From Sphingomonas sp. PP-F2F-A104-K0414 (lineage in GTDB: Bacteria; Pseudomonadota; Alphaproteobacteria; Sphingomonadales; Sphingomonadaceae): a DNA stretch of 64,000 bases. Under the pieces are notes generated by a model, which ran no database searches, was not told the origin of the DNA, and saw only the letters and a program-made list of their open reading frames with translations. Location of the stretch: NCBI RefSeq assembly GCF_004340945.1, contig NZ_SLYD01000002.1:186001-250000 (forward strand), in the 5' to 3' direction. Positions 54,062 to 63,600 of this stretch are shown one piece after another. How positions within the stretch are numbered: the stretch's first letter is position 1; the number at the start of each line of letters is the position of its first letter. A program made the translations under genes and the position numbers.

Positions 54062-57019
54062 ATGACAACGCGCATGCTGATCGACGCACGCCACCGGGAA
54101 GAGACCCGGATCGCAGTCGTCAAGGGTAACCGGATCGAGGAATTCGATTTCGAGAGTGCCGAACGCAAGCAGCTCAAGGGCAATATCTACCTCGCCAAGG
54201 TCACGCGGGTCGAGCCGTCGCTCCAGGCGGCGTTCATCGATTACGGCGGCAATCGCCACGGCTTCCTCGCATTCAGCGAGATCCACCCCGATTACTACCA
54301 GATCCCCAAGGAAGATCGCGACGCACTGCTCCGTGAAGAAGCAGAGCATGCCGCCGAGGAAGCCGCCCTGCGCGCCGACTACGACTCGGACGAAGACGAG
54401 GGTGACGACGAGGACGACATCGAGCGCTTCGAGGACGATGGCGGGGTAGATCCCGACGTCGCCGAGGAACTCGAAGGCAGCGAGTCTGGCGAAGCCCCGC
54501 GACGGAAACGCAAGCCGAGCGCCGACGATGCCGCGGTAGAGGACCTGCGCGAGCGTCGCATGAACCTGCGCCGCCGCTACAAGATTCAGGACGTGATCCA
54601 TCGCCGCCAGGTGCTGCTCGTCCAGGTCGTCAAGGAGGAGCGCGGCAACAAAGGCGCGGCGCTGACCACGTACCTGTCGCTCGCCGGTCGCTACTGCGTG
54701 CTGATGCCGAACACGTCGCACGGCGGCGGCATCTCGCGGAAGATCTCGAACGCGGGCGATCGCAAGCGTCTCAAGACGATCATGGCCGACATGCAGCTGC
54801 CGCCGTCGATGGGCTGCATCGTTCGCACCGCGGGCCTCCAACGCTCGAAGGTCGAGATCAAGCGCGACTTCGATTACCTCGCCCGCCTGTGGGACGGCAT
54901 CCGCGAAGCCACGCTGAAGGCGTCGGCCCCCGCGCTCGTGTACGGCGACAGCGACCTGATCAAGCGCGCGATCCGCGACATCTACAACAAGGAAATCGAA
55001 GAGGTCATCGTCGAGGGCGAGGACGGCTATCGCCAGGCGCGCGAGTTCATGCGCCTGCTGATGCCGACGCACGCGCGGCGCATCAAGCACTATGCCGATC
55101 CTGTTCCGCTGTTCCAGCGCGCCGGCGTCGAGGATCAGCTGTCGGCGATGTATCACCCCGTCGTCCAGCTGAAGTCGGGCGGCTACCTCGTCATCAACCC
55201 GACCGAGGCGCTCGTCTCGATCGACATCAACTCGGGCCGTTCGACGCGCGAGCATTCGATCGAGCAGACCGCGACCGCGACCAACCTCGAGGCCGCCCAG
55301 GAAATCGGCCGCCAGCTCCGCCTGCGCGACATGGCCGGGCTCGTCGTCATCGACTTCATCGACATGGATAACAATTCCAACGTCCGTAAGGTCGAGAAGG
55401 CGATGAAGGAGGCGCTCAAGAACGATCGCGCGCGTATCCAGATCGGCCGCATCTCGTCGTTCGGCCTCATGGAAATGAGCCGCCAGCGCCTGCGCACCGG
55501 CGTGCTCGAAGCGTCGACGCGCGCCTGCCCGCATTGCGAGGGCACCGGGCTGGTCCGTACCGCGTCGTCGTCGGGCATCTCCGCACTCCGCCTGATCGAG
55601 GACGAGGCCGCCCGCGGTCGCGGTTCGCTGCTCACCCTGCGGGCGAGCCAGGAAGCCGCGGTCTACATTCTCAACCGCAAGCGCGCCGACATCGCCGAGA
55701 TCGAGGATCGCTACGGCGTGATCGTCGAGATCATCCCCGGCCAGGACGAGGAAGGCGCGCACATGACGGTCGAGGCCAGCGGCCCGCCGCCCGCGCACGC
55801 GCCGAAGTTCGTCCAGATCATCGAGGAAGACGAGGACGACCTCCCCGAGGAGATCGAGGACGAGATCGAGGAGGAAGAGGTCGAGGAGGCCGAGGTCGAG
55901 CAGCCGCGCCGTCGTGAAGCTCGCGAAGGCAATGGCGAGCAGCGCGCACCCCGCGAGAACGGTCGCGATGCCGACGGTGAAGCCGGCAAGAAGCGTCGCC
56001 GCCGCCGCGGTCGTCGCGGTCGCGCACGTCCCGGTGAGGAAGGTGCAGCAGAGGGCGTCAACGAAGACGGTACGTTCGAGGACGCCGACACCAATGTCGA
56101 GGAAATCGAAGAGGTCGAGGGCGACATCGTCGAAGTCGGCGGTGGCGAAATGGTCTCGGCTGGTGCGCCATCCGAGCAGGCCAATGGCGCAGAGGGCGAA
56201 GGCCGTCGTCGTCGCGGTCGTCGGGGTCGTCGTGGCGGTCGCCGCAACGAGCAGGGCGCCGAGAACGGCCAGTCGGTCGCCGTCAGCAGCGTCGACGATG
56301 CCCAGCTGATCGCCGAGGCTCCCGAGCCGGAAGCGTACGAGCCGGTCGAGTCGACCTACGCCGAGCCGCCTTACGAGCCGGCGTTTGAGCCGGTCGTCGA
56401 GGAAGCTCCGGTGGCGGAAGTCGCCGAGGGTCCGAAGATGCGCCGTCGTCCACGTGCCCGTGCAGCCGCCGCTGCGGCGAACATCGCCGAGGCGGTCGCC
56501 GATGCAGCACCCAAGGCACGCCGTGGTCGCAAGCCACGCGCGGTCGAAGCGGACGCCGAGACGATTGCACCGGAGCCAATGGTTCCGGCGCCGATCGCTC
56601 CGGAGCCCGTCGCGGCCGAGCCGGCTGCTCCGAAGCCCGGCCGTCGCCGTCGCGAGGCGGTTGCGGAGGCGACGATGGACGAGGTGAGCGCAACGCCCGC
56701 CGAGACCATCGAAGCGTCGGCGCCAAAGCCCAAGCGTGCGCGTCGCAAGGCGTCGGACGCGGTGGTCGAAGCCCCAGCGGTTGAAGAGGCGGTCGTCGAG
56801 GAAGCGCCAGCCAAGGTCGCCAAGCCCCGCGGTCGTCCACGGAAAGCAGCCGTGGTCGATGCCGGCGATGCCGCCCCGACCAGCGACCCCCTCGCCGAGC
56901 CGATCGCAACCACCCCGCCCAAGGCCGAAGTCCAACCCCAGGACGTCGCGACGTCGGACACCAACGACGACCCCGACGGCGCCCCCCGCCGCGGCTGGTG
57001 GCAGCGCACCTTCGGCTAA
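54062..57019 (+). CDS. rne: Ribonuclease E/G family endoribonuclease (RNase E)
   Basis: A 985-residue RNase E, the main mRNA-decay and rRNA-processing endonuclease. S1 domain at the N-terminus (AKVTRVEPSLQAAFIDYGGNRHGFLAFSEIHPDYYQ) with an acidic insert at about 100-160, RNase-H-like and 5'-sensor parts (ISRKISNAGDRKRLK), DNase I-like catalytic domain (GGYLVINPTEALVSIDINSGRSTRE; VVIDFIDMDNNSN) and Zn-link C489-PH-C492. The C-terminal 380 residues are disordered, alternating acidic blocks and Arg-rich motifs (RRRRRGRRGRARP; RRRRGRRGRRGGRR) plus Ala/Pro/Lys stretches, the expected degradosome scaffold. GGAGA precedes the start. Confidence 0.96.
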   Translation: MTTRMLIDARHREETRIAVVKGNRIEEFDFESAERKQLKGNIYLAKVTRVEPSLQAAFIDYGGNRHGFLAFSEIHPDYYQIPKEDRDALLREEAEHAAEEAALRADYDSDEDEGDDEDDIERFEDDGGVDPDVAEELEGSESGEAPRRKRKPSADDAAVEDLRERRMNLRRRYKIQDVIHRRQVLLVQVVKEERGNKGAALTTYLSLAGRYCVLMPNTSHGGGISRKISNAGDRKRLKTIMADMQLPPSMGCIVRTAGLQRSKVEIKRDFDYLARLWDGIREATLKASAPALVYGDSDLIKRAIRDIYNKEIEEVIVEGEDGYRQAREFMRLLMPTHARRIKHYADPVPLFQRAGVEDQLSAMYHPVVQLKSGGYLVINPTEALVSIDINSGRSTREHSIEQTATATNLEAAQEIGRQLRLRDMAGLVVIDFIDMDNNSNVRKVEKAMKEALKNDRARIQIGRISSFGLMEMSRQRLRTGVLEASTRACPHCEGTGLVRTASSSGISALRLIEDEAARGRGSLLTLRASQEAAVYILNRKRADIAEIEDRYGVIVEIIPGQDEEGAHMTVEASGPPPAHAPKFVQIIEEDEDDLPEEIEDEIEEEEVEEAEVEQPRRREAREGNGEQRAPRENGRDADGEAGKKRRRRRGRRGRARPGEEGAAEGVNEDGTFEDADTNVEEIEEVEGDIVEVGGGEMVSAGAPSEQANGAEGEGRRRRGRRGRRGGRRNEQGAENGQSVAVSSVDDAQLIAEAPEPEAYEPVESTYAEPPYEPAFEPVVEEAPVAEVAEGPKMRRRPRARAAAAAANIAEAVADAAPKARRGRKPRAVEADAETIAPEPMVPAPIAPEPVAAEPAAPKPGRRRREAVAEATMDEVSATPAETIEASAPKPKRARRKASDAVVEAPAVEEAVVEEAPAKVAKPRGRPRKAAVVDAGDAAPTSDPLAEPIATTPPKAEVQPQDVATSDTNDDPDGAPRRGWWQRTFG

Positions 57020-57040
57020 CCCCGCACGCTGTGACCAAAG

Positions 57041-57074
57041 AACGGGCGCGACCGAAAGGCCGCGCCCGTTTTCG
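57041..57074 (+). terminator. Rho-independent terminator after rne
   Basis: AACGGGCGCG / CGCGCCCGTT stem around ACCGAAAGGC, followed by TTCG, 21 bases after the rne stop. Confidence 0.88.
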
Positions 57075-57127
57075 TTTGTGGAAAAGCGCCGAAGCTACCG
57101 GTGAAGCGCTCCATCCGACAAATGTAT

Positions 57128-57182
57128 GTGTCCCCGCGAAGGCGGGGACACAGACTGGGCACCCGCCTTCGCGGGTGAACAA
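57128..57182. repeat. Family B palindrome (copy 6)
   Basis: TGTGTCCCCGC-GAAG-GCGGGGA, CACAGACTGGGC, inverted arm ending GCGGGTGAACAA. Confidence 0.9.
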
Positions 57183-57250
57183 GACAAGAGGACGGCCCTC
57201 AGTTTGTGTTCTAGCGCCGTCGTAAGACACGCCGAACTCCCATCACCCAC

Positions 57251-57359
57251 CACCACCCCGGCGAAGGCCGGGGCCCAGTTGGAAAGGTGGCAATAACGGC
57301 ACGCTACCCTCCGTCAGCAACGTCCCCCAACTGGACCCCGGCCTCCGCCGGGGGGGTGG
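57251..57359. repeat. Family A paired palindrome (copy 5)
   Basis: CACCACCCCGGC-GAAG-GCCGGGG, CCCAGTTGG; spacer GGCAATAACGGCACGC and CTCCGTCAGCAACG; right arm CCCCGGCCTCCGCCGGGGGGGTGG. Confidence 0.92.
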
Positions 57360-57408
57360 CTATCCGGCGGCACTGTCTCGAACGCGCGTCGACACCCCAA
57401 ACCAAAAC

Positions 57409-57494
57409 CCGTCACCCCAGCGAAAGCTGGGGTATCCCACGTGGCACGCGACACCCGCCAAACCATGAGATCCCAGCTTCCGCTGGAATGACGG
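57409..57494. repeat. Family C paired palindrome (copy 3)
   Basis: CGTCACCCCAGC-GAAA-GCTGGGGT, inverted arm ATCCCAGCTTCCGCTGGAATGACG with a changed loop. Families B, A and C stand side by side in this one gap. Confidence 0.9.
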
Positions 57495-57706
57495 TCGGAG
57501 AGAAACGAGCACCACGCCCCCCAGCGCCCCCCCCCTCAAACCCCTGTCCTACACACCCAAACCCTGCTCCCCTCCCCCAATGCCACCCACACTCCCAACC
57601 AACCGCAAAACCGCTCCCAGCGTCTGCACTTCCTATACTTCACTCCACCGCACGCCCGACCGCACGACCATTGCCCCCCCGCCCCCAATCGACGATACCC
57701 CGTAAT
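57495..57706. other. C-rich leader region before the M48 protease gene
   Basis: About 210 bases with a strong strand bias (runs of C such as CCCCCCAGCGCCCCCCCCC on the plus strand). I find no gene or promoter motif. A C-rich, G-poor untranslated region is the kind of sequence Rho binds. Confidence 0.45.
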
Positions 57707-59062
57707 ATGAAGCGCCTAGTAGCCGCCGCAGCCACCGCCCTCCTCCTCTGGACGACGCCCCTCCAGGCCCAGTCGATCCTCCGCGACGCCGAGACCGAAA
57801 CCATGTTCGCGGAGATGTCGAACCCGCTGATCAAAGCGGCCGGGCTCTCGACGCGCGACGTGAAAGTCGTCCTCATCAACGACGAATCGATCAACGCGTT
57901 TGTCGCCGGCGGCCAGACCGTCTACGTCCACTCAGGGCTCATCCAGGCCGCCGACAACGCCAACGAAGTCCAGGGCGTCATCGCGCACGAGCTCGGCCAC
58001 ATCGCCGACGGCCATGTCGTCCTCGCCGACCGCGGCACCAAGCCGGCAATGGGCATGTACCTGCTCTCGATGGTCCTCGGCCTCGCGGCTATGGCAGCCG
58101 GCAGCGGCGAGGCCGGCGCCGGCATCATGGCGGCAGGTCAGCAGGCGGCGATGGGCAGCTATCTCTCGTTCAGCCGCGTCCAGGAATCGACCGCAGACGC
58201 GACCGGCGCGAAATTCCTCCGCGAGGCCAACGTCTCGGGCCGCGGCATGCTCAGCTTCTTCAAGAAATTGCAGCAGCAGGAATACCGCTTCGGCACCGCC
58301 AACATCGATCCCTTCATGCAGTCGCATCCGCTCTCCGGCGAGCGTGTCGCCACCCTCACCGCCGACCTCCAAGCCTCGCCCGCCTGGGCCAACAAACCCG
58401 ACGCCGCGCTGGAGGAACGCTTCCGCCGCGTGAAGGCGAAGCTCGCCGGCTACGTCATGCCCGCCGACCAGACGCTGCAGGCCTACCCGCCCAGCAACCA
58501 GTCGATCTACGCACACTACGCCCGCGCCTACGCGTATCACAAAGCGGGCTACCCTGAGAAAGCCGATGCCGAAGCCAACGCACTGGTAAAGGCCGAGCCC
58601 ACCGATCCGTATTTCCTCGAGATCAAGGGGCAGATCCTGCTCGAAGCGGGCAAACCAACCGAGTCGCTAATTCCCCTGCGCGAAGCCACGGAGGGTTCTC
58701 GCAACAACCCGCTGATCGCCACCACCTTCGGCCACGCACTGATCGCGACCGAGAACAAGGCGAACTACCCCGAGGCCACCAGGGTCCTGCGCACCGCGGT
58801 CGGTCGCGACGACCAGAACCCGTTCGCCTGGATGCAGCTCGGCACCGTCTACGAACTGACCGGCGATACCGCGCGCGCCGCACTCGCCACCGCCGAGCGC
58901 GCCAGCATGGGCGGCGACATGCGGACCGCGTCGGCGAGCGCGCAATATGCGCTGGCGAACATCCCCGCGAACACGACCGACTGGATCCGCGCACAGGATA
59001 TCGCGATGGCCGCGCAGAACGAGATGGACGACAATCCCAAGCAGTATAAGCGCCGCAAATGA
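57707..59062 (+). CDS. M48-family metalloprotease with TPR-like tail (BepA/YfgC type)
   Basis: A 451-residue periplasmic zinc protease. Signal peptide to about residue 22 (LQAQ); M48 domain with HELGH at 94-98, a third ligand Glu in QESTADATGAKFL, and the family stretch QSHPLSGERVATLTADL; then helical TPR-like repeats (about 270-440). BepA-type proteases and chaperones act on outer-membrane protein assembly. The start at 57707 gives the signal peptide; upstream open sequence is palindrome and C-rich. The stop overlaps the DsbA-like gene by four bases. Confidence 0.92.
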   Translation: MKRLVAAAATALLLWTTPLQAQSILRDAETETMFAEMSNPLIKAAGLSTRDVKVVLINDESINAFVAGGQTVYVHSGLIQAADNANEVQGVIAHELGHIADGHVVLADRGTKPAMGMYLLSMVLGLAAMAAGSGEAGAGIMAAGQQAAMGSYLSFSRVQESTADATGAKFLREANVSGRGMLSFFKKLQQQEYRFGTANIDPFMQSHPLSGERVATLTADLQASPAWANKPDAALEERFRRVKAKLAGYVMPADQTLQAYPPSNQSIYAHYARAYAYHKAGYPEKADAEANALVKAEPTDPYFLEIKGQILLEAGKPTESLIPLREATEGSRNNPLIATTFGHALIATENKANYPEATRVLRTAVGRDDQNPFAWMQLGTVYELTGDTARAALATAERASMGGDMRTASASAQYALANIPANTTDWIRAQDIAMAAQNEMDDNPKQYKRRK

Positions 59063-59769
59063 GCAAGTTCACATTTCCGGCAATCGCCGTCGCCAGCGCC
59101 GTCATCGGAGGCCTCGCGGTCTGGGGCTATGACCGCCAGGGCGGCGGCGTCGAGCGTGCGCAGGTCGAGTCGATCGTCCACGATTACGTCCTCGCGCACC
59201 CCGAAATCCTCCCCGAGGCGATGGAAAAACTCCGCGACCGCGAGTCGGGCAAGACCGTCACCGCCAACCGCGACGCGATCGTCACGCCGTTCGGCAGCGC
59301 CTGGGCCGGCAACCCTAAGGGCGACGTCACGCTGGTCGAGTATTTCGACTATAATTGCGGATACTGTCGCGCGAGCCTGCCGATGATCGCCAAGCTGATC
59401 GCCGCCGACCCGAAGGTCCGCGTGGTCTTCCGCGAACTCCCGATCCTCAGCGCCGAAAGCCGCATCGCCGCCCGCGCCAGCCTCGCCGCCGCGCAACAGG
59501 GCAAGTTCGCCACCTTCCACGACGCACTCTACGCCGGCGGCCCGGTCAGCGACGCCTCGATCGCCGCCGCTGCGAGCAAGGCCGGAGTCGACACGACGCA
59601 GGCAAGCTTCACCAAGACCGCCGACGCGGAAATCGCCAAGAACATGGAAACCGCCGCCAAGCTCGGCATGACCGGCACGCCAAGCTGGGTGGTCGGCGAC
59701 CGAGTCCTGTCCGGCGCCCTGCCGCTGGAAGACCTGCAAAAAGCCGTAGCGGCAGCGCGCGCCGGCTAA
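59059..59769 (+). CDS. DsbA-family thiol:disulfide interchange protein
   Basis: A 236-residue periplasmic thioredoxin-fold protein with an N-terminal signal/anchor (residues 5-23), a helical N-terminal segment (IVHDYVLAHPEILPEAMEKLRDRES) as in ScsC/Com1-type proteins, and the redox motif C100-GY-C103 in FDYNCGYCRAS. The cis-Pro loop is GMTGTPSWVVG. It would catalyse disulphide formation or isomerisation in exported proteins. It is coupled to the M48 protease by ATGA overlap, a pairing suggesting joint envelope protein quality control. Confidence 0.93.
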   Translation: MSKFTFPAIAVASAVIGGLAVWGYDRQGGGVERAQVESIVHDYVLAHPEILPEAMEKLRDRESGKTVTANRDAIVTPFGSAWAGNPKGDVTLVEYFDYNCGYCRASLPMIAKLIAADPKVRVVFRELPILSAESRIAARASLAAAQQGKFATFHDALYAGGPVSDASIAAAASKAGVDTTQASFTKTADAEIAKNMETAAKLGMTGTPSWVVGDRVLSGALPLEDLQKAVAAARAG

Positions 59770-59781
59770 CCCCACCCACTC

Positions 59782-59865
59782 CCGTCATCCTGACGAAAGT
59801 CAGGACCCAGAGCCACAATCGGAGCGCGCATGGCTCTGGATCCTGGGTCGAGCCCAGGATGACGG
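59782..59865. repeat. Family D paired palindrome (copy 2)
   Basis: CGTCATCCTGAC-GAAA-GTCAGGA then CCCAGAGCCA; right side TGGCTCTGGATCCTGGGTC and AGCCCAGGATGACGG, so the right arm stem has diverged (GGGTCGAGCCC). In the dsbA-ABC gap. Confidence 0.88.
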
Positions 59866-59936
59866 GATTTGGGTAGCCCGCCCCCTATCAATAGGCATGT
59901 CCCACCCCCATCTTCCCCTCACAAAAAGGGATGCCA

Positions 59937-60866
59937 ATGACCGAACCGATCCTGTCCATCGCGGGCGTCACCAAGACCTACAAGAGCGGCACCACCGCCC
60001 TCCACCCCGTCGACCTCGACATCCAGAAGGGCGAGATCTTCGCCCTCCTCGGCCCCAACGGTGCCGGCAAGACGACGCTGATCAGCATCATCTGCGGCAT
60101 CGTCACGCCGTCCGCCGGCACGATCAAGGTCGCCGGCTACGACGCGATCCGCGACTACAAGCAGGCGCGCAGCCGCATCGGCCTCGTGCCGCAGGAACTT
60201 AACGTCGACATGTTCGAGACGGTGCTCGCCACCGTCACCTTCAGCCGTCGCCTGTTCGGCCGCTCGGGCCACAGCGCGTACATCGAACAGGTGCTCCGCG
60301 ACCTCTCGCTCTGGGATAAGCGCGACGCGAAGATCCGCGAACTCTCCGGCGGGATGAAGCGCCGCGTGCTGATCGCCAAGGCACTCGCGCACGAACCCGA
60401 GATTCTGTTCCTCGACGAGCCCACCGCGGGCGTCGACGTGGCGCTCCGCCGCGACATGTGGAAGCTCGTCCACCGCCTGCGCGAAGGCGGCACGACGATC
60501 ATCCTGACGACGCACTACATCGAGGAAGCCGAGGAAATGGCCGACCGCGTCGGCGTCATCAACAAGGGCAAGCTGCTCCTCGTCGACGACAAGGCGTCGT
60601 TGATGAAGAAGCTCGGCAAGCGCGAACTCGACATCGCTCTCCAGGACCCGATGACGGCGCTTCCCGCCGACCTCGCCGACTGGGACCTGTCGCTGGAAGA
60701 CGACGGCAAGCGCCTCCGCTACGTGTTCGACGCACAGGCGGACCACACCGGCATCCCCTCGCTGCTACGCAAGCTCAGCGAGGTCGGCATCGGCTTCAAG
60801 GATCTCGAAACCAGCAAATCGAGCCTCGAAGACATCTTCGTCGATCTCGTCGGAGAACGCGCATGA
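59937..60866 (+). CDS. ABC-2 type exporter, ATP-binding subunit
   Basis: A 309-residue ABC ATPase. Walker [11 protein letters not shown]-loop VPQELN, signature [15 protein letters not shown], Walker [13 protein letters not shown] and H-loop TTHYIEEAE are complete. The C-terminal 80 residues are the usual regulatory extension of ABC-2 exporters. The start at 59937 has AAGGG at proper spacing; the ATG six bases upstream is too close to it. The permease follows with an overlapping start. Confidence 0.94.
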   Translation: MTEPILSIAGVTKTYKSGTTALHPVDLDIQKGEIFALLGPNGAGKTTLISIICGIVTPSAGTIKVAGYDAIRDYKQARSRIGLVPQELNVDMFETVLATVTFSRRLFGRSGHSAYIEQVLRDLSLWDKRDAKIRELSGGMKRRVLIAKALAHEPEILFLDEPTAGVDVALRRDMWKLVHRLREGGTTIILTTHYIEEAEEMADRVGVINKGKLLLVDDKASLMKKLGKRELDIALQDPMTALPADLADWDLSLEDDGKRLRYVFDAQADHTGIPSLLRKLSEVGIGFKDLETSKSSLEDIFVDLVGERA

Positions 60867-61624
60867 ACACCCACGGCATCTGGGCGATCTACCGCTTCGA
60901 AATGGCGCGCGCGCTGCGCACCCTTTGGCAGAGCCTCGTCACCCCCGTCCTGACTACCTCGCTCTATTTCATAGTCTTCGGCGGCGCGATCGGCAGCCGC
61001 ATGCAGCAGGTCGGCGGCGTCGGTTACGGCAGCTTCATCGTCCCCGGCCTGATCATGCTGTCGCTGCTCACGCAGAGCATCTCGAACGCGTCGATTGGCA
61101 TCTACTTCCCCAAATTCACCGGCACGATCTACGAGCTGTTGTCGGCCCCCGTCTCGGCGATGGAGATGGTGATCGGCTATGTCGGCGCGGCGACCACCAA
61201 GTCGGTGATCCTCGGGCTGATCATCCTCGCCACCGCGTCGTTCTTCGTGCCGCTGCGGATCGAACACCCGTTCGCGATGATCGCGTTCCTGATCCTGACC
61301 GCGGTCGCGTTCAGCCTGTTCGGGTTCATCATCGGCGTCTGGGCCAACGGCTTCGAGCAGTTGAACTTCGTCCCCGCGCTGCTGATCACGCCACTGACGT
61401 TCCTCGGCGGCGCGTTCTACTCGATCGACATGCTACCCCAGCCCTGGCGGACGTTCAGCCTGTTCAACCCGGTCGTTTATTTGGTGAGCGGCTTCCGCTG
61501 GAGCTTCTTCGGCGTCGGCGACGTCGCGGTCGGAGTCAGCCTCGCGGTGACGGCGGGCTTTCTCGCCGTGTGCCTGATCGCGATCGCCTGGATCTTCAAG
61601 ACCGGCTGGCGGATGAAGAACTGA
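60863..61624 (+). CDS. ABC-2 type exporter, permease subunit
   Basis: A 253-residue membrane protein with six helices, the ABC-2 transporter fold. Family stretch: [56 protein letters not shown], and [50 protein letters not shown]. This pattern matches the YadH-type permease, whose partner is YadG; the substrate is unknown. The start overlaps the ATPase stop. Confidence 0.93.
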   Translation: MNTHGIWAIYRFEMARALRTLWQSLVTPVLTTSLYFIVFGGAIGSRMQQVGGVGYGSFIVPGLIMLSLLTQSISNASIGIYFPKFTGTIYELLSAPVSAMEMVIGYVGAATTKSVILGLIILATASFFVPLRIEHPFAMIAFLILTAVAFSLFGFIIGVWANGFEQLNFVPALLITPLTFLGGAFYSIDMLPQPWRTFSLFNPVVYLVSGFRWSFFGVGDVAVGVSLAVTAGFLAVCLIAIAWIFKTGWRMKN

Positions 61625-61634
61625 AGTAAGAACC

Positions 61635-61691
61635 TTGTTTCCCCGCGAAGGCGGGGACCCAGTCTGGACTCCCGCCTTCGCGGAAGAACAA
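61635..61691. repeat. Family B palindrome (copy 7)
   Basis: TTGTTTCCCCGC-GAAG-GCGGGGA, CCCAGTCTGGAC, inverted arm ending GCGGAAGAACAA. It fills the convergent gap between the permease and the CocE-like gene. Confidence 0.92.
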
Positions 61692-61696
61692 GTTTC

Positions 61697-63547
61697 TCAG
61701 CGCATCACCGGCAACGTGATTCGCGACCCCGCACAGACCTTCTGCGTTGCCTTCACATAGTCCCCCGGTTTCGCCCGCGGGATGTTCGGCACGAACGACT
61801 GCGGGTTGCGGTCGATCATCGGGAACCAGCTCGACTGGATTTGCACCATGATCCGGTGCCCCGCCTTGAACACGTGATCATGGTCGCGCAGCGGCACGTC
61901 CCATGCGACGACCTTGCCCGATACCAAGGGCTGCGGCGCGGTATCGCTCGTCAGAAAGCGTCCACGCCGCACCTCCATCGCGATCGGCAACTGATAGCCG
62001 TTCAGCGTCTTCGCATAGTCGCCCGGTTGCGCCTGCGACTTGTCGAACGCCTCCGTATCGTCGGGCAGCACGTCGATCAGCTTCACCACAAAATCGCTGT
62101 CCGTGCCGCTCGTCGACGCCTGCAACGTTGCCGACAGTGCCCCCGTCACGGTCAGGTCCGCGGCCAGTGGCTCCGACACATACCCCAACACATCCGGCCG
62201 GTGATCGACGAAGCGCTGGTCGTCCGCCTCCCACCACGCCCAGTCCGGGCTGGCATACGTCGCCGACATCGGTCGCCGGCGGAACGGCACCGGGTTCGCC
62301 GGATCGGACACGTAATCGCGACACGCCTCGCCCGCCGCCGGCGCGGTGAACGACAGGCTGCCGTCCGCATGCAGGTAAAGCTCGGTCGTCTTCGCACCCG
62401 TCGGAGGCCAGGCGGCATAGGTCTTCCACACGTTCGACCCCGACTGGAACATCTTCGCCGCAAAGTCCGGCCGCGGCCCCTTGCCGTGCAGCCAGTATGC
62501 GAAGAACGGCGCCTGGATCTGCTCCTGGAATTGCGTGCCGCTCGCCGTACCGAGCGGGATCGGCCCAAGATGATCCGCCACGCCCTGCCACCCGCCATGC
62601 CGCCACGGCCCCGCCACCATCTGCGCGAGGTGGTTCGGATCGTTGCGCTTTTGGCGCGCGTAGATCTGCCACGAACCCCACGGATCCTCCTGATCCCAGA
62701 ACCCGGCGACGTTCAGCGTTGGCACCATCGTCTTGCCCAGCGAATCGGTCCAGCGCTGCGCGGTATAGAAGCCGTCGTGATTGGGATGATCGAGCAGCGC
62801 CGTGAACATCGGCACCCGCCCCTTGAAGACGTTGCGGTCGATCGCCTCCGCCGAGCCCGCCTTGAGGAAATAATCGTACGTGTCGCTCGGATACGCAAAG
62901 TCGGAATTCTTGGTCTTGTCGAGTTGCAGCGACGACACCCAGTCGGTCGCGTAGCTCAGCCGCAGCGCGCCGTTGCGATGCAGGTCGTCCGACTGCCAGT
63001 AATCGATCCATGCCGCCTGCGGGGAGACCGCCTTCAACGCCGGATGCGGATTCGCCAGCGCCACCGCAGCGGCGAACCCGGGGTAGGACACGCCCCACAT
63101 GCCGACCTTGCCGTTATTGGCGGGAACGTTCTTCACCAGCCAGCCGACGGTGTCGTACGCATCCGTCGCCTCATCCACGACTTTCGGATCGCCCAGATGA
63201 ACCGCGGTCGACAGCGTGAAGACGCCGTCCGACTTGAACCGCCCCCGCATCGATTGGAACACGAACACATAGCCGTCCTTCATCAGCGGACCGAAGCGAT
63301 CGGCGGTGGGAAACGGCGCATCGGGCACGCCGTAGGGGGTCCGCTGGAGCAGGATCGGCAGCGGCCCCGTCATTCCGCGCGGCCGCATGATCACCGTCTG
63401 CAACTTCGCGCCGTCACGCATCGGCACCATCACCTCCTCGAAGGTAAAGGGCGACTGGGTCACGGTTTGCGGCGCTGTCTGCGCGAGCGTGGCGGCCGGG
63501 ACGGCTGCGGTGACGGCAAGCGCGAGCAGGAGGGCGTGACGCGACAT
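61697..63547 (-). CDS. CocE/NonD-family hydrolase (X-Pro dipeptidyl-peptidase-like), exported
   Basis: A 616-residue alpha/beta hydrolase with signal peptide (to about residue 23, TLAQ). The nucleophile is Ser154 in GMWGVSYPGFAA; the C-terminal jelly-roll domain (about 400-616) is typical of the family. CocE-type enzymes split cocaine esters, beta-lactam side chains or alpha-amino acid esters, and the related X-Pro peptidases cut Xaa-Pro peptides; sequence alone does not decide. AAGGGAAATTCC precedes the start. Confidence 0.9.
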   Translation of the reverse strand: MSRHALLLALAVTAAVPAATLAQTAPQTVTQSPFTFEEVMVPMRDGAKLQTVIMRPRGMTGPLPILLQRTPYGVPDAPFPTADRFGPLMKDGYVFVFQSMRGRFKSDGVFTLSTAVHLGDPKVVDEATDAYDTVGWLVKNVPANNGKVGMWGVSYPGFAAAVALANPHPALKAVSPQAAWIDYWQSDDLHRNGALRLSYATDWVSSLQLDKTKNSDFAYPSDTYDYFLKAGSAEAIDRNVFKGRVPMFTALLDHPNHDGFYTAQRWTDSLGKTMVPTLNVAGFWDQEDPWGSWQIYARQKRNDPNHLAQMVAGPWRHGGWQGVADHLGPIPLGTASGTQFQEQIQAPFFAYWLHGKGPRPDFAAKMFQSGSNVWKTYAAWPPTGAKTTELYLHADGSLSFTAPAAGEACRDYVSDPANPVPFRRRPMSATYASPDWAWWEADDQRFVDHRPDVLGYVSEPLAADLTVTGALSATLQASTSGTDSDFVVKLIDVLPDDTEAFDKSQAQPGDYAKTLNGYQLPIAMEVRRGRFLTSDTAPQPLVSGKVVAWDVPLRDHDHVFKAGHRIMVQIQSSWFPMIDRNPQSFVPNIPRAKPGDYVKATQKVCAGSRITLPVMR

Positions 63548-63600
63548 GGAATTTCCCTTCGTGGACCGTGCCACGATTGGACGAACCCACGCGTGCGAAG

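Noticed and set aside
53717..56935. Open minus-strand frame of over 1000 codons opposite rne
   Set aside because: Same reason: rne on the plus strand carries all the conserved motifs, and the antisense product is repetitive Leu/Arg/Asp/Thr sequence.
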